Translations under genes and position numbers: made by a program
Assembly (NCBI GenBank): GCA_029891385.1
Contig: CM057228.1
Span: forward strand, 32,572,523-32,636,522
Source: Erythroxylum novogranatense
Taxonomy: Eukaryota > Streptophyta > Magnoliopsida > Malpighiales > Erythroxylaceae
Direction: 5' to 3'
DNA: 64,000 nt
Notes under the pieces: generated by a model
What the model was told of the DNA's origin: nothing
Databases searched by the model: none
What the model saw: only the letters and a program-made list of their open reading frames with translations
Shown here: positions 23,400 to 36,100 of the stretch, one piece after another
Numbering within the stretch: the stretch's first letter is position 1
How the letters are laid out: each line of letters begins with the position of its first letter

Positions 23400-24510
23400 A
23401 CCTGTGGGCAATGCTTGGCTATATGCCCCTTCTCTCCGCATCTGAAACAAACTCCAAGTGACCTGAGGCACTCTCCCTGGTGATGTTTCCCACACTGATC
23501 ACATAAGGGGTAGGTGAACCCGCTCCTACCAGCTCTACCTGCGCCTCCCACATTAGAGGCTTGGCACAAGCAAATGCCTCGACTGCTTGTTCCTGGTAGC
23601 CCCACTGCTACCCACTTCACTCTGACTGAAAGAGCTCCTCGTGCTCCTCTCAGGCAATGGAGCACTAGCACCCTTTCTGAAACTCTGCTCCCTGTTCTTC
23701 CTCTTCTTGTTCGCTTCATTCTTGATGTTCTCCAGCTTCTCGGCCTGGAGAGCAGCATCCACCAACTACTGGTAGTCACAGAAATTGTGAATCAGGACTT
23801 TCTCCCTGATCCCTAAATGAAGACCTCCCTCAAACTTGCGGCACTTGTCTTCCTCTGTTGCCACAATGTTTGCTGCATATCGTGAAAGTTGCGTGAACTT
23901 CAGCTCATACTCGCTCACACTCATGTCCCTCTGCATAAGATTCAGAAATTCTCTGGCCTTCTCTTGTACATACACCCTGGAGAGGTACTTCTTTCTGAAC
24001 ACTTCTATAAAGTCCCTCCATGTCAGCACCGAAGGAACAACCTGACTGTAGGGCACTGATTCCCACCAATGCAATGCATCTCCCTGCAACAGACTGACTG
24101 CATAATCCAGCTTATCCTCATCTGAGCATCTCATCTGAACTAGGACCCTCTCGGTCCTCTTCAACCAAGCTTCTGCTTCTTCGGAATTCGTAGTCCCACT
24201 GAAATCCACAGCCCCAAACTTCCGGAGCTTGTCATCATCCACTCTGCTCATCAAGCTTGCATCGGCATCTGAGATCCCTGTCCCATGGCATACGTGAAAG
24301 CCTGTGCAAAGGCTTGAAAGAAACTCGGATCCATGGGAGTTCCCTGAGCCATAGGAGGAGGCGGAGGAGGCACTTCTTGCTGCAAACTAGGTGCCTCTGA
24401 AATCGGAACAAAATGTGTCCCGACATGCTGAGGAATATGGGATTCATCCGTACTCCCCTGACGAGAATGAGACCGAGTCGTAGCTCCCCGAGTTCTCCTT
24501 CGAGGTGGCA
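23400..24510 (-). pseudogene. Gypsy D gag, frameshifted
   Basis: The start MPPRRRTRGATT (ATG at about 24511) is followed by a proline-rich linker. A frameshift near 24251 leads to the Retrotrans_gag domain (23766-24254: AEAWLKRTERVL, LLQGDALHWWESV, WRDFIEVFRKKYL, MSVSEYELKFTQLSRYA). A stop near 23766 and further frame changes follow, then a CCHC zinc knuckle, CFRCGEKGHIAKHC (about 23440-23480). Element G has an equivalent start, MPPRKRIRG. The product would form the particle; this copy is disrupted at two or three points. Confidence 0.75.
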
Positions 24511-24658
24511 TGTTCACTCCTTGAATAGAAAACAATTGAAAAATTTTAGTTCAAGTACGATAATTTTCAAAGTATGCGAAAACAGTTCAAATCATGTAAA
24601 ATAATGCAAGTTATTTCTTGAAAACCATGTCATGTAGCCCTAGATCAAAAACCTAGGC

Positions 24659-24670
24659 GCTCTGATACCA
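24659..24670 (-). other. Primer-binding site of Gypsy D
   Basis: gctctgatacca on the plus strand is the complement of the initiator tRNA-Met site. It lies four bases from the LTR end at 24675. Confidence 0.9.
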
Positions 24671-24674
24671 AACA

Positions 24675-26889
24675 TGTTGGACCCCGCTGCCGGAGCCCAA
24701 CGTCGGTCGTGAGAGTGTGGCGGGAAAACGTGAGATTCATACATTTAAAAGAAAAAGAAAAGCCCGCGGAAGGTTAATGGGCCTGCTGGAAAGTAAGCTT
24801 GAAACCCGCTTTCATGCATAATTTAAACAATCACATCCAAACATGCAATTTAACGATTTAGAAAAGGAGACCATCGGAAGTTCAATGGACCCATCGTGAA
24901 ACTTTCATACTTTTAAACATATTCATAATTCATGCTCCAAAGAAGAGTTTCATAAAGCCTTACAATTATCTCAAATCAAATTACAACTTTGAGTTCAAGA
25001 GCCAAAAGTATAAAACACTCTTGAACCAATGATACTTGAAATGAAACTAAAGTCTTGGAACATAATCAAACATATGAAATGAAAGCGGAGTGTCTTGTCG
25101 AAACTCATGACTCACTCGATCTACGGCTCACACCGGTATGGGGAGATTAGAGGGGTGAGCAGTAAAGCTCGTGGGAACATATTTATAATATCGCATAAGC
25201 AAAAGCATTCAAAATATCTCATTGCCGTGATACTTGTTGAAATCATAATACTTGAGCATGTAGAAGTCATTTCTTGAGAACCGCTGATTCTTGAACAAAT
25301 CATGATGCATGTCACATAACAAATCATAACACATGACATGATGGTTTGGGTGTCCCGGGTTAATGACGTCCTACACATGCCATCGAAATGTTGATGTGTA
25401 GGCGTAGTTTCGTGAGGGAATCCTTGTGGGATAACCACATGCCACGATCAGGCGGTAGGAGAAGCCTTTTAGTGAGTCAATGTGCACTTGACTATCGTGA
25501 GGGACACCGCAAACCCACATAAGTATGCTTAATTCATATTCTTGTAAACTTGTTTGCCAAACTGGCACTTGCTTGTAAACTTGTTTGTCATGTATTTCGT
25601 AATACTTGAATTCATGTACTTGTATTCGTAAAAAGGAGAACACTCCTTTGTGAAAAATCTTGATAATAATCATGAATGCAAAACACATAGCAGAAAATAA
25701 TCATTCATGGTAGTATGCAATGCGATCGTGAATGATGTAATATAAATGCATGAGATCTTGCTTGATTTGAACTAAACAATGAGTACTTAGTTACTTTATT
25801 ATAAACATGAACCCACCTGAATTCCTTGCTTGTCTTGCCTAGGAATGAGTTTCCTCTTGAGCCTCTTGATCCTCTTGTCTCTCTAAAAGAAGAACCAAAA
25901 TCCCATTCAAAATCTCATGTTGAAACCATAATTCCATTCTTAACCTCCATCTAAAATTCCATAATCTTAGAAACCAATTCATAATTTCATAATTTCATCA
26001 CTTCATAAGACTTGTAGATCTATGCCTCTAGTTCACAACGCCTAAAATCACCTAAAAGGACTTCAGAGCAAAGATATGATCAAAACACTAAAATACTTCT
26101 CTTGGAAAAAGCGGCCTTGCATGACGAGGCATCGCTCGCCCATGACGAATGGCTTCGGCACGCCACGACGTCTTGGTCAGCACGTCATGTCGGGCGTCGT
26201 CGACCCACGCGTCACGGCGTGCGGCCTTGAAGCTCGTCGCGACGTGCGGGGCTCCGAACCCGGATTTTCGACAGATCTTAAACATTTCCGACTCTTAATC
26301 CTTTCCTTTCTCAACTACAACACATCTAAACCATGAATCAAGTCATATTCTTCCATTCTAACCTCATTCTAACTCAAAAACATCAACAAAAACACAAACC
26401 CAAGCAAATCTACAACATTTCACCATAAACCCTAAGACAACGATTTCTCCCTCAATCCATGCAAAACTAAGGTTAGATTCAACCTAAACAAGTGTAGAAG
26501 AGTATAACTTACCTTAAGGATGCTTGAAATCTGTCGAAAAACGCCTGAAACTAGCTTCCTCTTCTTCTCCCTCACTCTGCCGACGATGCTCTTCTCTTCT
26601 CTTCTTTCTATTTCTTCTTCCTTTCTTTCTTTCTTTAATTTCTTAAACCTACAAGATAGGGCAAAGACTATAATGCCCCTCCATGCAAGCATAAAACCTC
26701 TTACCCTTAAGTGTCTTGCCCATTTTGCCCTCAACATTTCTACTCTTTCAAACACTTATCCCACACTAATCTCAAATAAATCCTAATTTTCCATGAATAT
26801 TTCCAATTAATCAAACTATGCCATAAATAACACAATCAAATAAATTCATACTTAATAAATTTAAGAAAACAAAAATTTGGTGCCTAACA
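24675..26889 (-). repeat. 5' LTR of Gypsy D (2.2 kb)
   Basis: The LTR runs from TGTTGGACCCCGCTGCCGGA, next to the primer-binding site, to TGCCTAACA at 26889. A similar start, TGTTRGACCCCGCTTCCGGA, is seen in the LTRs of element G. Scattered short open frames inside it are non-coding. It contains a GC-rich, CpG-dense patch at about 26110-26280. No 3' partner remains in the window. Confidence 0.75.
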
Positions 26890-28300
26890 GAATCTAATTC
26901 CTCCTCCACCAAATACTGATATTATTGGTTGTAAATGGGTCTTTCGTATCAAGCAAAATCCTGATGACTCCATTAAACATCATAAGGCTCGACTAGTAGC
27001 TACAGGTTATCATCAGACTTTTGACATTGACTAAACTAATACCTTTAGTCCTGTTGTTAAACCTACCACCATTTACATTGTTCTCATTCTTACTCTATAT
27101 CATAATTGGCCTATTCGTCAACTTGATGTCAACAATGCCTTTCTTCATGGTCATCTCCAAGAACAAGTTTTTTTTTGTCTTAACCTTCTAGGTTCATAGG
27201 TCCCCACTATCCTTATAATGTCTATCATTCCCATAAAGCTTTATATAACTTGAAACAAGCTCCTTTAACATGGTTTTATTGGTTAAGTAAGAAACTTCTT
27301 GATCTTGGTTTTGTCAAATCCAAATCTGACACTTTCCTACTTATTCATACCACCTCTGGTCACACAATCTTTGTCTTTATTTATATGGATGATATCTTGG
27401 TTACAGGTTCTTCACCATTGTTTATTACATCTCTCACTAATGATCTCAACACCACCTTTACCATCAAAGATTTAGGACTCCTTCATCACTTTCTCGGTAT
27501 TGAGGTTATTCTTACGCCTACTATCTTCTACTTACTCAGGATACTTAGATCAAAGATCTCCTTCTTCGAACTAGTCTCCATAATTCTAAACTTGCAGCTT
27601 CACCTATTACCCATACCCTTCCTTTATCTAAAAATCACGATCATGCCTTTCCTAATGCTACTAAGTATCATAGTATTGTTGGTACTCTACAATATCTCCT
27701 GACATCTAGTTTGCTGCCAACAAAGTTTCTTAGTTCTTACAATGTCCTACTGATGCCTACTAGATTGCATTTAAACAGATTCTTCGTTATCTTCGCTCTA
27801 CCTCTTCTTATGACATTCACTTAATTCTCTTCTTTTAATCTCCATGCTTACTATGATGCTGACTGGGTTGGCTATCATGATGAACGTCATTCTACATTTG
27901 GCTAGCACATCTTTCTCGAATCCAATCTTATATCTTGGAGTGCTAAGAAAAAATCAACAGTTTCTCGATCTAGTACTGAACCAAAAAATTGTAGTATTGC
28001 TCTTACAATTATAGAACTTTGTTGGATCACTTCACTTCTTGGCAAAATCAGTTTCTCTCAAATCAAACCTATTCTTTGGTATGATAACCTTGGTGCTACT
28101 TTTATTGCTTATGATCCATTCTCTCATGCTCTCTCAAAGCACATTGAGATCAACATTCACTTTGTTTAAGATCTAGTAGCAAACAATCACTCTAAATTCA
28201 ACATATCTCATTTACTAACCAAATTGCTAATGTTTTGACAAAAGTTCTTTCTTTGACCAAGTTCCAACATCTTCGCGACAAAGTCATGATTACTAGTCCT
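26890..28300 (+). pseudogene. Copia C RT and RNase H, broken
   Basis: The reading resumes after Gypsy D with NLIPPPPNTDIIGCKWVFRI and [19 protein letters not shown] (RT fingers/palm). The 27250-27702 frame carries KQAPLTWFYWL and the catalytic YMDDILVTGS, then LHHFLGIEV. RNase H signals follow to about 28290 (SWSAKKKSTVSRSSTE in decayed form; HALSKHIEINIHF near 28140). The AAGGGGGG polypurine tract lies at 28310-28317. Many stops are present. Confidence 0.7.
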
Positions 28301-28318
28301 CCTGAGTTTAAGGGGGGT

Positions 28319-28539
28319 TAATAACATGTGATTTCAACTATGTTATTTTTTATTTGTTATTGATAACATCAGTTACAGTAGATAGCTCTTATCTTTAATA
28401 TATAGACAGCTCATATATGTAATATGTTTTAAATCCTTTTTGTTCATAGTCTCTCTTATCTCATATGCATAGAAAGGCTTTAAGACCTCTTTAAATATTA
28501 TCATAAATTCAACACAATTATTTACTTTATCACCCAACA
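28319..28539 (+). repeat. 3' LTR of Copia C (ends approximate)
   Basis: It directly follows the polypurine tract and aligns in blocks with 17335-17593. The right end near CACCCAACA is an estimate. Confidence 0.65.
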
Positions 28540-28540
28540 T

Positions 28541-30121
28541 TAATATCGTGAGATTTTAAACCTATCAAAGACTTTTACTTTTACTACTCCTACCAAATCT
28601 CCCAACACCTATAAATCCCCTCTTAAAAGGAAAAAAATGTTTTAAAGAGAAACTATGTTTTCATAAATTTAAGTTCCACATTCTTAATGCGGTGACACTG
28701 TGCTAAAGTGATGATAGAACCACATTGAAAATAAACAAAGAAATAGAGTTATTTATATGTGAAAAGGATTCGATTGAATTCCCTTCATATAAATCACTCC
28801 TAAAGTAAAAATAATTACAAAGGTTATGCACAGGTATACAAATCTATTAATCTAAGAATCTACTTCGAAAGAACTGTCGTTGATTCCTATACTTTAAGGT
28901 TTTGAGTTACCAACTTGAACTAAAATCTCAACAAATCAAAACTGCTTAATCACGATTACTTAATGGCACTGCGAGAAAAGCCATATGGGACGCAGACATG
29001 AAGAAAAAAGAAAAAAGAGGAGTACCAATCTTCGCCAACTTTGTCGTGAAGGTAATTAAGAAGCTTCACACCATAATAGAAACTTATTTCGCAGAGTCCA
29101 TTGACCCACAAAATCTACACAACACATAGTAGCAATATCATAATAAAACAGTTCAACAAGTTTTTTCCTAGAATTTTATGCATTTAATTTCCTTTTATTT
29201 TCTCAATAGTTCATTGCCAGTCAAATGGTAAGTTGCTCAGAAGCTCAAGTTTATGAGACAATTTCCGTTCCGTTCTCTAATCAATTATGTTGCTTGCTTT
29301 TGGAGCCGAGAAATCAGCATGAAATGGTTGGGTGGATTTAAGAAAAGTTGTCAACAAATAATGACCTAATGTTATTTTTGACAATTAATTACGGCATAAA
29401 GTTAATGTTATAAAAATCAAACCAAAAGTTAAATTGATAAGATAAAAATTTTAAAATTTTAAAGGATCAAATAATATTGGACCGTCATAAAATTAACTAA
29501 AGATTGGATAAAATTAAACAATTTGAAAGAGATTGATAAATAAAATTAATTGATTTATTTTTGTTTATAAGAACTTATTAATTTATAAAATTAATTAATT
29601 AATTAATTAATTGATTATTTTTAACAACAAGAATTATTAAAATATAGAGGAGGATTGTGCTTAATTGCAAACAGAAATTTGAGAATAGTGCTCAATTGCA
29701 ATGTATCAATAAAGTTTAGAGCACCAGTATTTGGTGAATGAAAACAATAATAAAATATGACAGTATAAATAATTTATAATTATTTTAGGCACAATTGTTT
29801 TTTCTCTTAATTATTTAACCGTTGAAGTAAAGCGCTCCTCATAAAAATATTTTCAAAAATAATAAATTAGATTCAATCTACCAATCCAATCAAATAATTA
29901 CTAAAACATAATTATCAACAAATTAACATATTCAAATTGCCAAATTTTTTTTACTCCGTAAAAAAGTAGTTGATCGGTCATTTATCAAAGCCACGGATTG
30001 TTTCTTGTTGACCTTAGGAACAGGAGCACGGTGTCGTTTTGTACCAGACTCGAACAGTTAAACTTCTTTCTAGGGCGGAAATCGTACTATCATCCTTCGC
30101 GGGGCGCCAGGTCTCTGCTTA
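28541..30121. other. AT-rich region upstream of the helicase gene
   Basis: No coding or transposon signature was recognised. An (ATTA)n tract lies at 29589-29612. The last few hundred bases must hold the helicase promoter and 5' UTR. I could not single out a TATA box among the many AT-rich strings. Confidence 0.4.
29589..29612. repeat. (TTAA)n tetranucleotide tract
   Basis: Six uninterrupted copies of the TTAA/ATTA unit are visible upstream of the helicase gene. Confidence 0.8.
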
Positions 30122-33100
30122 ATGGAATCAATCGAAACACTGAACACGAATACGGCGTTGACGAACACGCGCTTCTCCGACTTGGAACCACCTCTCACTG
30201 AACCGGTGCTCCAGGCCTTAAGTGAAGGCGGGTTCGAGCACTGCACTCCGGTTCAGGCCGCAACTATTCCTTTACTATGCAGCTACAAGGATGTCGCCGT
30301 CGACGCCGCCACCGGCTCTGGGAAAACCCTAGCTTTCGTGGTGCCTCTCGTCGAGATTCTTCGTCGATCCTGTTCTGCACCTAAGCCCCATCAGGTTCAT
30401 TATATTCTTTTCTGTTTGTTATAATCTTCATAGCTTCTCTTTATCCGTTGTTTGATAAGCTTTGTTGGTATTTGTGTTTAGTTCATGTCGTTACTTTGTT
30501 TTTTTTTTTTTTTGTTTAATAGGTGATGGGGCTAATAATTTCTCCTACAAGGGAGCTATCTACACAAATATGCAACGTTGCTCAGACTTTCTTTGCAACT
30601 CTTCAAAATTACAAGTCAATGCTTCTTGTTGGCGGTGTTGATGTAAAAACTGATGTGAAGAAAATAGAGGAAGAGGGAGCTAATCTGTTGATTGGTACTC
30701 CGGGAAGACTCTGGGACATCATGGAGCGCGTGGACGTGTTGGACTTTCGGAACTTTGAGGTAGTGACGATTTTAATTCAATATGTTGGTTGTTTTGTTTG
30801 GTTAGCTTATAAAAGGAGAATTTGTTGGAAATTCACAAGTTGAGTAATCCAACTCATTGCTTTAAGATTTTAGGTAGAATATGATGTTCTGTTGTATTTT
30901 GGGTTGAGATACAATGTTCTGGTTATATATAGACTCACTTATAACCAGTTCATATTCTCTCCAGGCCCTTTCAAAACCCGTCAAAATTGACACATATTTT
31001 CATCTTAACATGGTCAAAGTTTTAATATATTTGATAATACTTGTGCCCTAGATTGCAGGTTTTTGATAATTGTGATCTTCATTTGGACAGGTACTGATTC
31101 TAGATGAAGCTGATAGGCTTTTGGATATGGGGTTCCAAAAGCAGATTACTGCCATCATATCTCGCTTGCCTAAACTTCGTAGAACTGGTCTTTTCTCGGC
31201 AACTCAAACAGAAGCTGTTGAAGAATTGTCCAAAGCTGGACTGAGGAATCCTGTTAGGGTTGAAGTGCGTGCAGAAACTAAATCAAAGAATGACTCAACA
31301 TCTACACAAGTAGCATCTTCAAAAACGCCATCTGGACTTCACATCGAGGTATACTCTGAAGAGTCTGGCAGTAACCTTATGTGTGTCACTGCTTCCATTT
31401 CTGGATTCTATTTAGCAAGTCATGCAATTGGTAGAATTTCATTTGGCTCCTATAAAGGTGTGCTGTCTCAAAGTTGGGTACTTTTCAGTTGTAGGAAGAT
31501 GCTCTCTTTGGTGGTTATAAGCATGTTTCTGGCATTTTTTAGGAGTTACCTCTCGTATTTTTGTATCATTTTAGATCCTTTCTTGCTTTCATTCATAGTT
31601 ATGCATTCCATGTCATTAGATATTGTGAGAATCTGTTTTATAGATACTGTATTAGATAAATATCAAATATAGGAGATAAATATCGGATATAGGATATTTA
31701 TTAGGATCCCTAAAAATAAGGGATCCTCAGATAGGGTTAGATTCCTAGTTCAGTAAGGATTAGGAGATTTGTTTCCTAATCTATGTTGTACTCTTTATGT
31801 ATATATATCTGATTAAGTTTCAATAAAGGGGTTACCTTGAAATCCTAATTTCTGATATGGTATCAGAGCTTTAGGCTCGAATTTTCCTGGAAAATAAAGA
31901 GAGGATTGAGCCTTCATTGCTATTCTCTTCTTCTTCCTTCGAATCCTTCCCCACCCCCCTTTTCTTCCTACATCAGCCTTCATCGCTGATTAGAGCTTTT
32001 ATTGCTGTCCTATTCGGCTGTATCCAAAAAACCCTTATTCCCTTTGTTCCAGCTCTCATCACTGATTAGTTTTGGTAGAAACAATGGCAGAAACCAAGGT
32101 GAGTAGTTCAATAATTGTGGCTTCATCAAATGAAGCACCCAAGATTCAATCTTCGATAGAGTTACAGATCATTCAATTAGCCTACAAATTGGATGGAAAA
32201 AATTATCTCAAGTGGTCACAACTTGTTCGAACAATTTTGAAAGGCAAGGGAAAGATCAGTCACTTGTTAGGAACTGGGCAAAGGCCAGAAGATCTAGGTT
32301 TTGAGGCATGGGATGAGGAGGACTCAATGATCATGGCATGGCTTTGGAACTCAATGATGCCTGAAATAAGTGATACGGTTATGTTCATGGCTACAACCAA
32401 AGATATTTGGGATGCAATTCAGCAGACATACTCAAAAGCTAGAGATGCAGCTCAAGTGTATGAGGTGAAAGTCAAGACTATTGCCTCTAAACAAGAGCAT
32501 AAATCATGATTGAATATGCCAATCAATTGAAGTCACTATGGCAAGAACTTGATCATTATCGAGTGATTCAAACCAAGTGTCTGGATGATCTTTGCTATAC
32601 TAAAGGAGTTCATTGAACAAGATAGAGTCTATGATTTTCGGTTGGGTTAAATTGAGTTTGATCAAATAAGGATCCAAATCCTCGGAAGGCGAAAGTTCCA
32701 TGCTTTAATGAGGTAGTGGCTATTATCCGGAGTGAAGAGAGTAGGAGGAATTTAATGCTTAATTCTCAACCTTCGATGGTTCACTATGGTGGCTAGGAGT
32801 GAAAAATATCTTTGGAAAAAGATTTGATGTAGAAACCGAAAAGGAGTCAATCCAAGACCCAAAACCGTGATGACCTATGGTGTAATTCTGCAAAAATCAC
32901 GTCATACAAGGGAAAAGTCTTTGGAAGTTGCATGGAAAGCCTCTAGCCGTGAATGGGGACGAAGGATATTAATCTAGGGGTAATGGACAAGTGCAAATTG
33001 CTACAAGTACATCTCAACAGGAAGACAGACCAAACACAAAGGGTTTTAACCCGGATGAAGTGGAAAAGATGAGAGCATTTGTCGACAACATAGAAAAATC

Positions 33101-36100
33101 TGCGGTACATGCACCTTTGTGCATTCGGTATGTGTTCATTTGGGTTAAATGTTTGAGATATGGTTTTCAGCAATCTTGGATTATGGATTACGAGACTCTG
33201 ACCATATGACCTATTCCTCCAAACTCTTTACTACCTATTCCCTTGCCCAAGCAATAAGAAGATAACCACGGTGATGGATCCTTAGCAGCGATGAGTGGCA
33301 TAGGAGATGTAAAATAAACCCATACATAACATTGAAAAATGTTCTCCATGTCCCTAAACTAGCCACAAACCTAATATCTGTTCAGAAACTCACACTTGAT
33401 TTACTTTGCAATGTTACATTTCACTCAAGTCATTGTTTATTTCAGGAGAGAGATTCGGGGAAGATGATTGGAAGTGCTAGAGAACGGGATGGCCTCTACT
33501 ATCTTGAGGAAACTAACGGATCAAGCCTATCCAGAAGCAAATCACCCTACTCATTCTTGTCTGAATCAGTGTTGACAAATGAAGAAAAAATCTTCTTACA
33601 TCATTTAGGCTTATTCAGTCTTTGTTTCCTGCTTTGTTTGCAAAGCTAGATCTTGAGAGTCTTCATTGTGAGGTGTGTGAGCTTGCTAAACACAAGCGTA
33701 TACCTTTTCCTATTAGCAATGAAAGAAGCACTTTTCCTTTCTATCTTATTCATACGGATATTTGGGCTCCCTCAACTATTTCAAATGTGTCAGGAGCACG
33801 ATGGTTTGTAACTTTTATTGATGATTGCACTAGAGTTACTTGGGTTTTCATGCTCAAACACAAGTCTGAAGTGAGTTCTGTCATTCCACATTTCATCTCC
33901 ATGGTAAAAAATCAGTTTGGTATAAAAATAAAGAAACTTAGATCCGATAATGCCAAGGACTACTTCAACCAAACTCTTACTCCTTTTTGTCAAAAAGAAG
34001 GGATAATTCATGAGTCTTCTTGTGTCAAAACACCTCAACAAAGCAGGGTGTGAGAGAGGAAAATGGACACCTTTTAGACCAAACTAGAGCATTGTTATTT
34101 CAGAAAATGTACCAAAACACTTTTGGGGAAGCAGTCCTAATACCACTCATCTCATTAATAGGTTACCCTCTAGAGTCGTAGGATTCAAAAGTCCAATGGA
34201 GATACTTTCTTCATTCTACCCGCATATACCTACTTCAAACAATCTTGTACCTCGCATTTTTGGGTGTGTGTCCTTCGTTCATATTCACAGCCAAGACCGT
34301 GGGAAATTGGATCCTAGAGCATTGAAGTGTATCTTTGTAGGGTATTCCTCAACTTAAAAAGGGTATAAGTGCTATCATCCTCCTTCTAAGAAATTTCATG
34401 TGTCCCGAGATGTTACCTTTAATGAACAAGAAGCCTATTTTGTCCAACCTTATCTTCAGGGGGAGAATCTCAAGGAAGATAAGGAGTTCTTTCTTGGAGT
34501 GTCAGAAAATGATCCTTTCATTCTATCTAAACCCAGCCAAATCAGTCAAAGACCTTCAACTCACCAGAATCTACTCCAACCGAAACTCAACCCATGTCTG
34601 AACCTAAATCTGCTTCTGGAGATGCTAGATTTGGAAAGGTGTACTCAAGGCGGAAAGAGGTTAATCCGGAATCTATGCATGTACATGAATCTGAACTAGA
34701 TTCCTCAAATGAGGTAACAAATTCTGATACAAACTCTGATTTCCCTACTTTACAAACTGACACTGAAGTGCAGATTGGTGAGGAAGATCAAGATCAACCC
34801 ATTGCCATTAGAAAAGGAACCAGAACATGTACTAAAAGGCCATTATACCCACTCTCACACTACATGTTCTTTCAAAATTTCTCACCAACCTTTAAAACCT
34901 TTCTTGTGAATCTCAATACCACCACCATTCCTAGAACCTTATCTGAAGCATTGTCCAATGAAAAATGGAAACAAGCCATGGATATGGAGATGGAGGCATT
35001 AAGAAAGAATAAAACCTAGAGTTTGGTGGAATTGCCAGCTGGAAAAAGACCAGTGGGCTGCAAGTGGGTGTATACGGTAAAATATAGGGCTGATGGGTCG
35101 ATAGAAAGGTACAAGGCAAGATTGGTAGCAAAAGGATACACTCAGACTTATGGGATTGATTATCTAGAGACATTTGCTCTTGTGGCTAAGATGAATATAG
35201 TTAGAGTAATTTTATCTCTAACAGCAAACCGTGGATGGGAACTACAACAGTTTGATGTAAAGAATGCATTTCTGCATGGGGAGTTAACAGAGGAGATTTA
35301 CATGGAGGTCCCACCAGGGTATGAAGCAAAAGTGGCTACTAATACTGTATGTAAGCTGAATAAAGCTTTGTATGGATTGAAACAGTCCCCACGGGCCTAG
35401 TTTGGCAGATTTGCAAGAGTTATGTTATCTATAGGATATAAGCAAAGTCAAGGAGATCACACCTTGTTCATTAAGCATTCAGCCACAGGGAAGGTAACAG
35501 TATTACTAGTCTATGTGGATGACATCATACTTCTGAGGAGATGATGAGATGGAGCAGAGATCTTGAGTAAGTGTTTAGCTAAGGAGTTTGAGATTAAGAC
35601 CTTGGGAAGGTTAAGGTATTTTCTAGGAATTGAAGTTGCACATTCTAGGAGAGGAATTTTTATATCCCAGCAGTATATTCTTGATTTACTTAAGGAGGCG
35701 AGGAAGGCTGCATGTAGACCTGCAACTACACCTATAGAACCGAACCTTAAGCTAGGAAAGGCAGAGGAAGATGTTCCAGTCAATAAGGAAATGTATCAAC
35801 GACTTGTAGGGCGACTAATCTACTTGGCTCATACCAGACTCGATATAGCCTATTCAGTAAGCATGGTCAGCCAGTTCATGAATAGTCCTAAAGAAGTTCA
35901 CTTACAGGCAACGTATAGAATTTTGCAATACCTTAAGGGAACTCCAGGAAGAGGGATTTTGTTCAAACGAAATGAGGATATGGCACTTGAAACATATACC
36001 GATGCTGACTATGCAGGATCAGTGGTAGATAGGAGATCTACATCAGGTTATTGTACCTTTCTTGGAGGAAATCTGATCTCATGGAGAAGTAAAAAACAGG

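Larger units (their letters stand above)
20741..26889 (-). mobile_element. Ty3/Gypsy (chromovirus-like) element D, 3' end missing
   Basis: Minus-strand order is 5' LTR (24675-26889), primer-binding site (24659-24670), gag (24510-23400), protease (23364-22804), RT-RNase H (22578-21250) and integrase cut off at 20741. RT before integrase defines Gypsy. The C-terminal integrase and the 3' LTR are absent, and Copia C sequence begins directly. The motifs ([26 protein letters not shown]) resemble Tekay/Del chromoviruses, but no chromodomain remains to confirm this. LTR ends and gag start resemble element G, so D and G are related families. Confidence 0.8.
17335..28540 (+). mobile_element. Ty1/Copia element C, interrupted by a MITE and a Gypsy element
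   Basis: Short LTRs of about 220-260 bp (about 17335-17593 and 28319-28539) share ATAACATG, TTGATAACATC, GTTTTAAATCC and AACACAATTATTTAC blocks. Between them on the plus strand lie gag (17960-19110), protease/pre-integrase (19110-19440), integrase (19459-20680), RT (26890-27800) and RNase H (27800-28300). The polypurine tract AAGGGGGG precedes the right LTR. Removing the MITE (18420-18597) and Gypsy D (20741-26889) gives about 5 kb. Every gene has stops or frameshifts. Confidence 0.8.

Noticed and set aside
26076..26336. Open frames on both strands over the GC-rich block
   Set aside because: They lie within the Gypsy D LTR; GC-rich sequence simply lacks stop codons, and no protein motif is present.
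29998..30201. 67-codon frame upstream of and overlapping the helicase start
   Set aside because: It is out of frame with the helicase, lacks any motif and overlaps the first exon. The helicase ATG at 30122 fits the family N-terminus.
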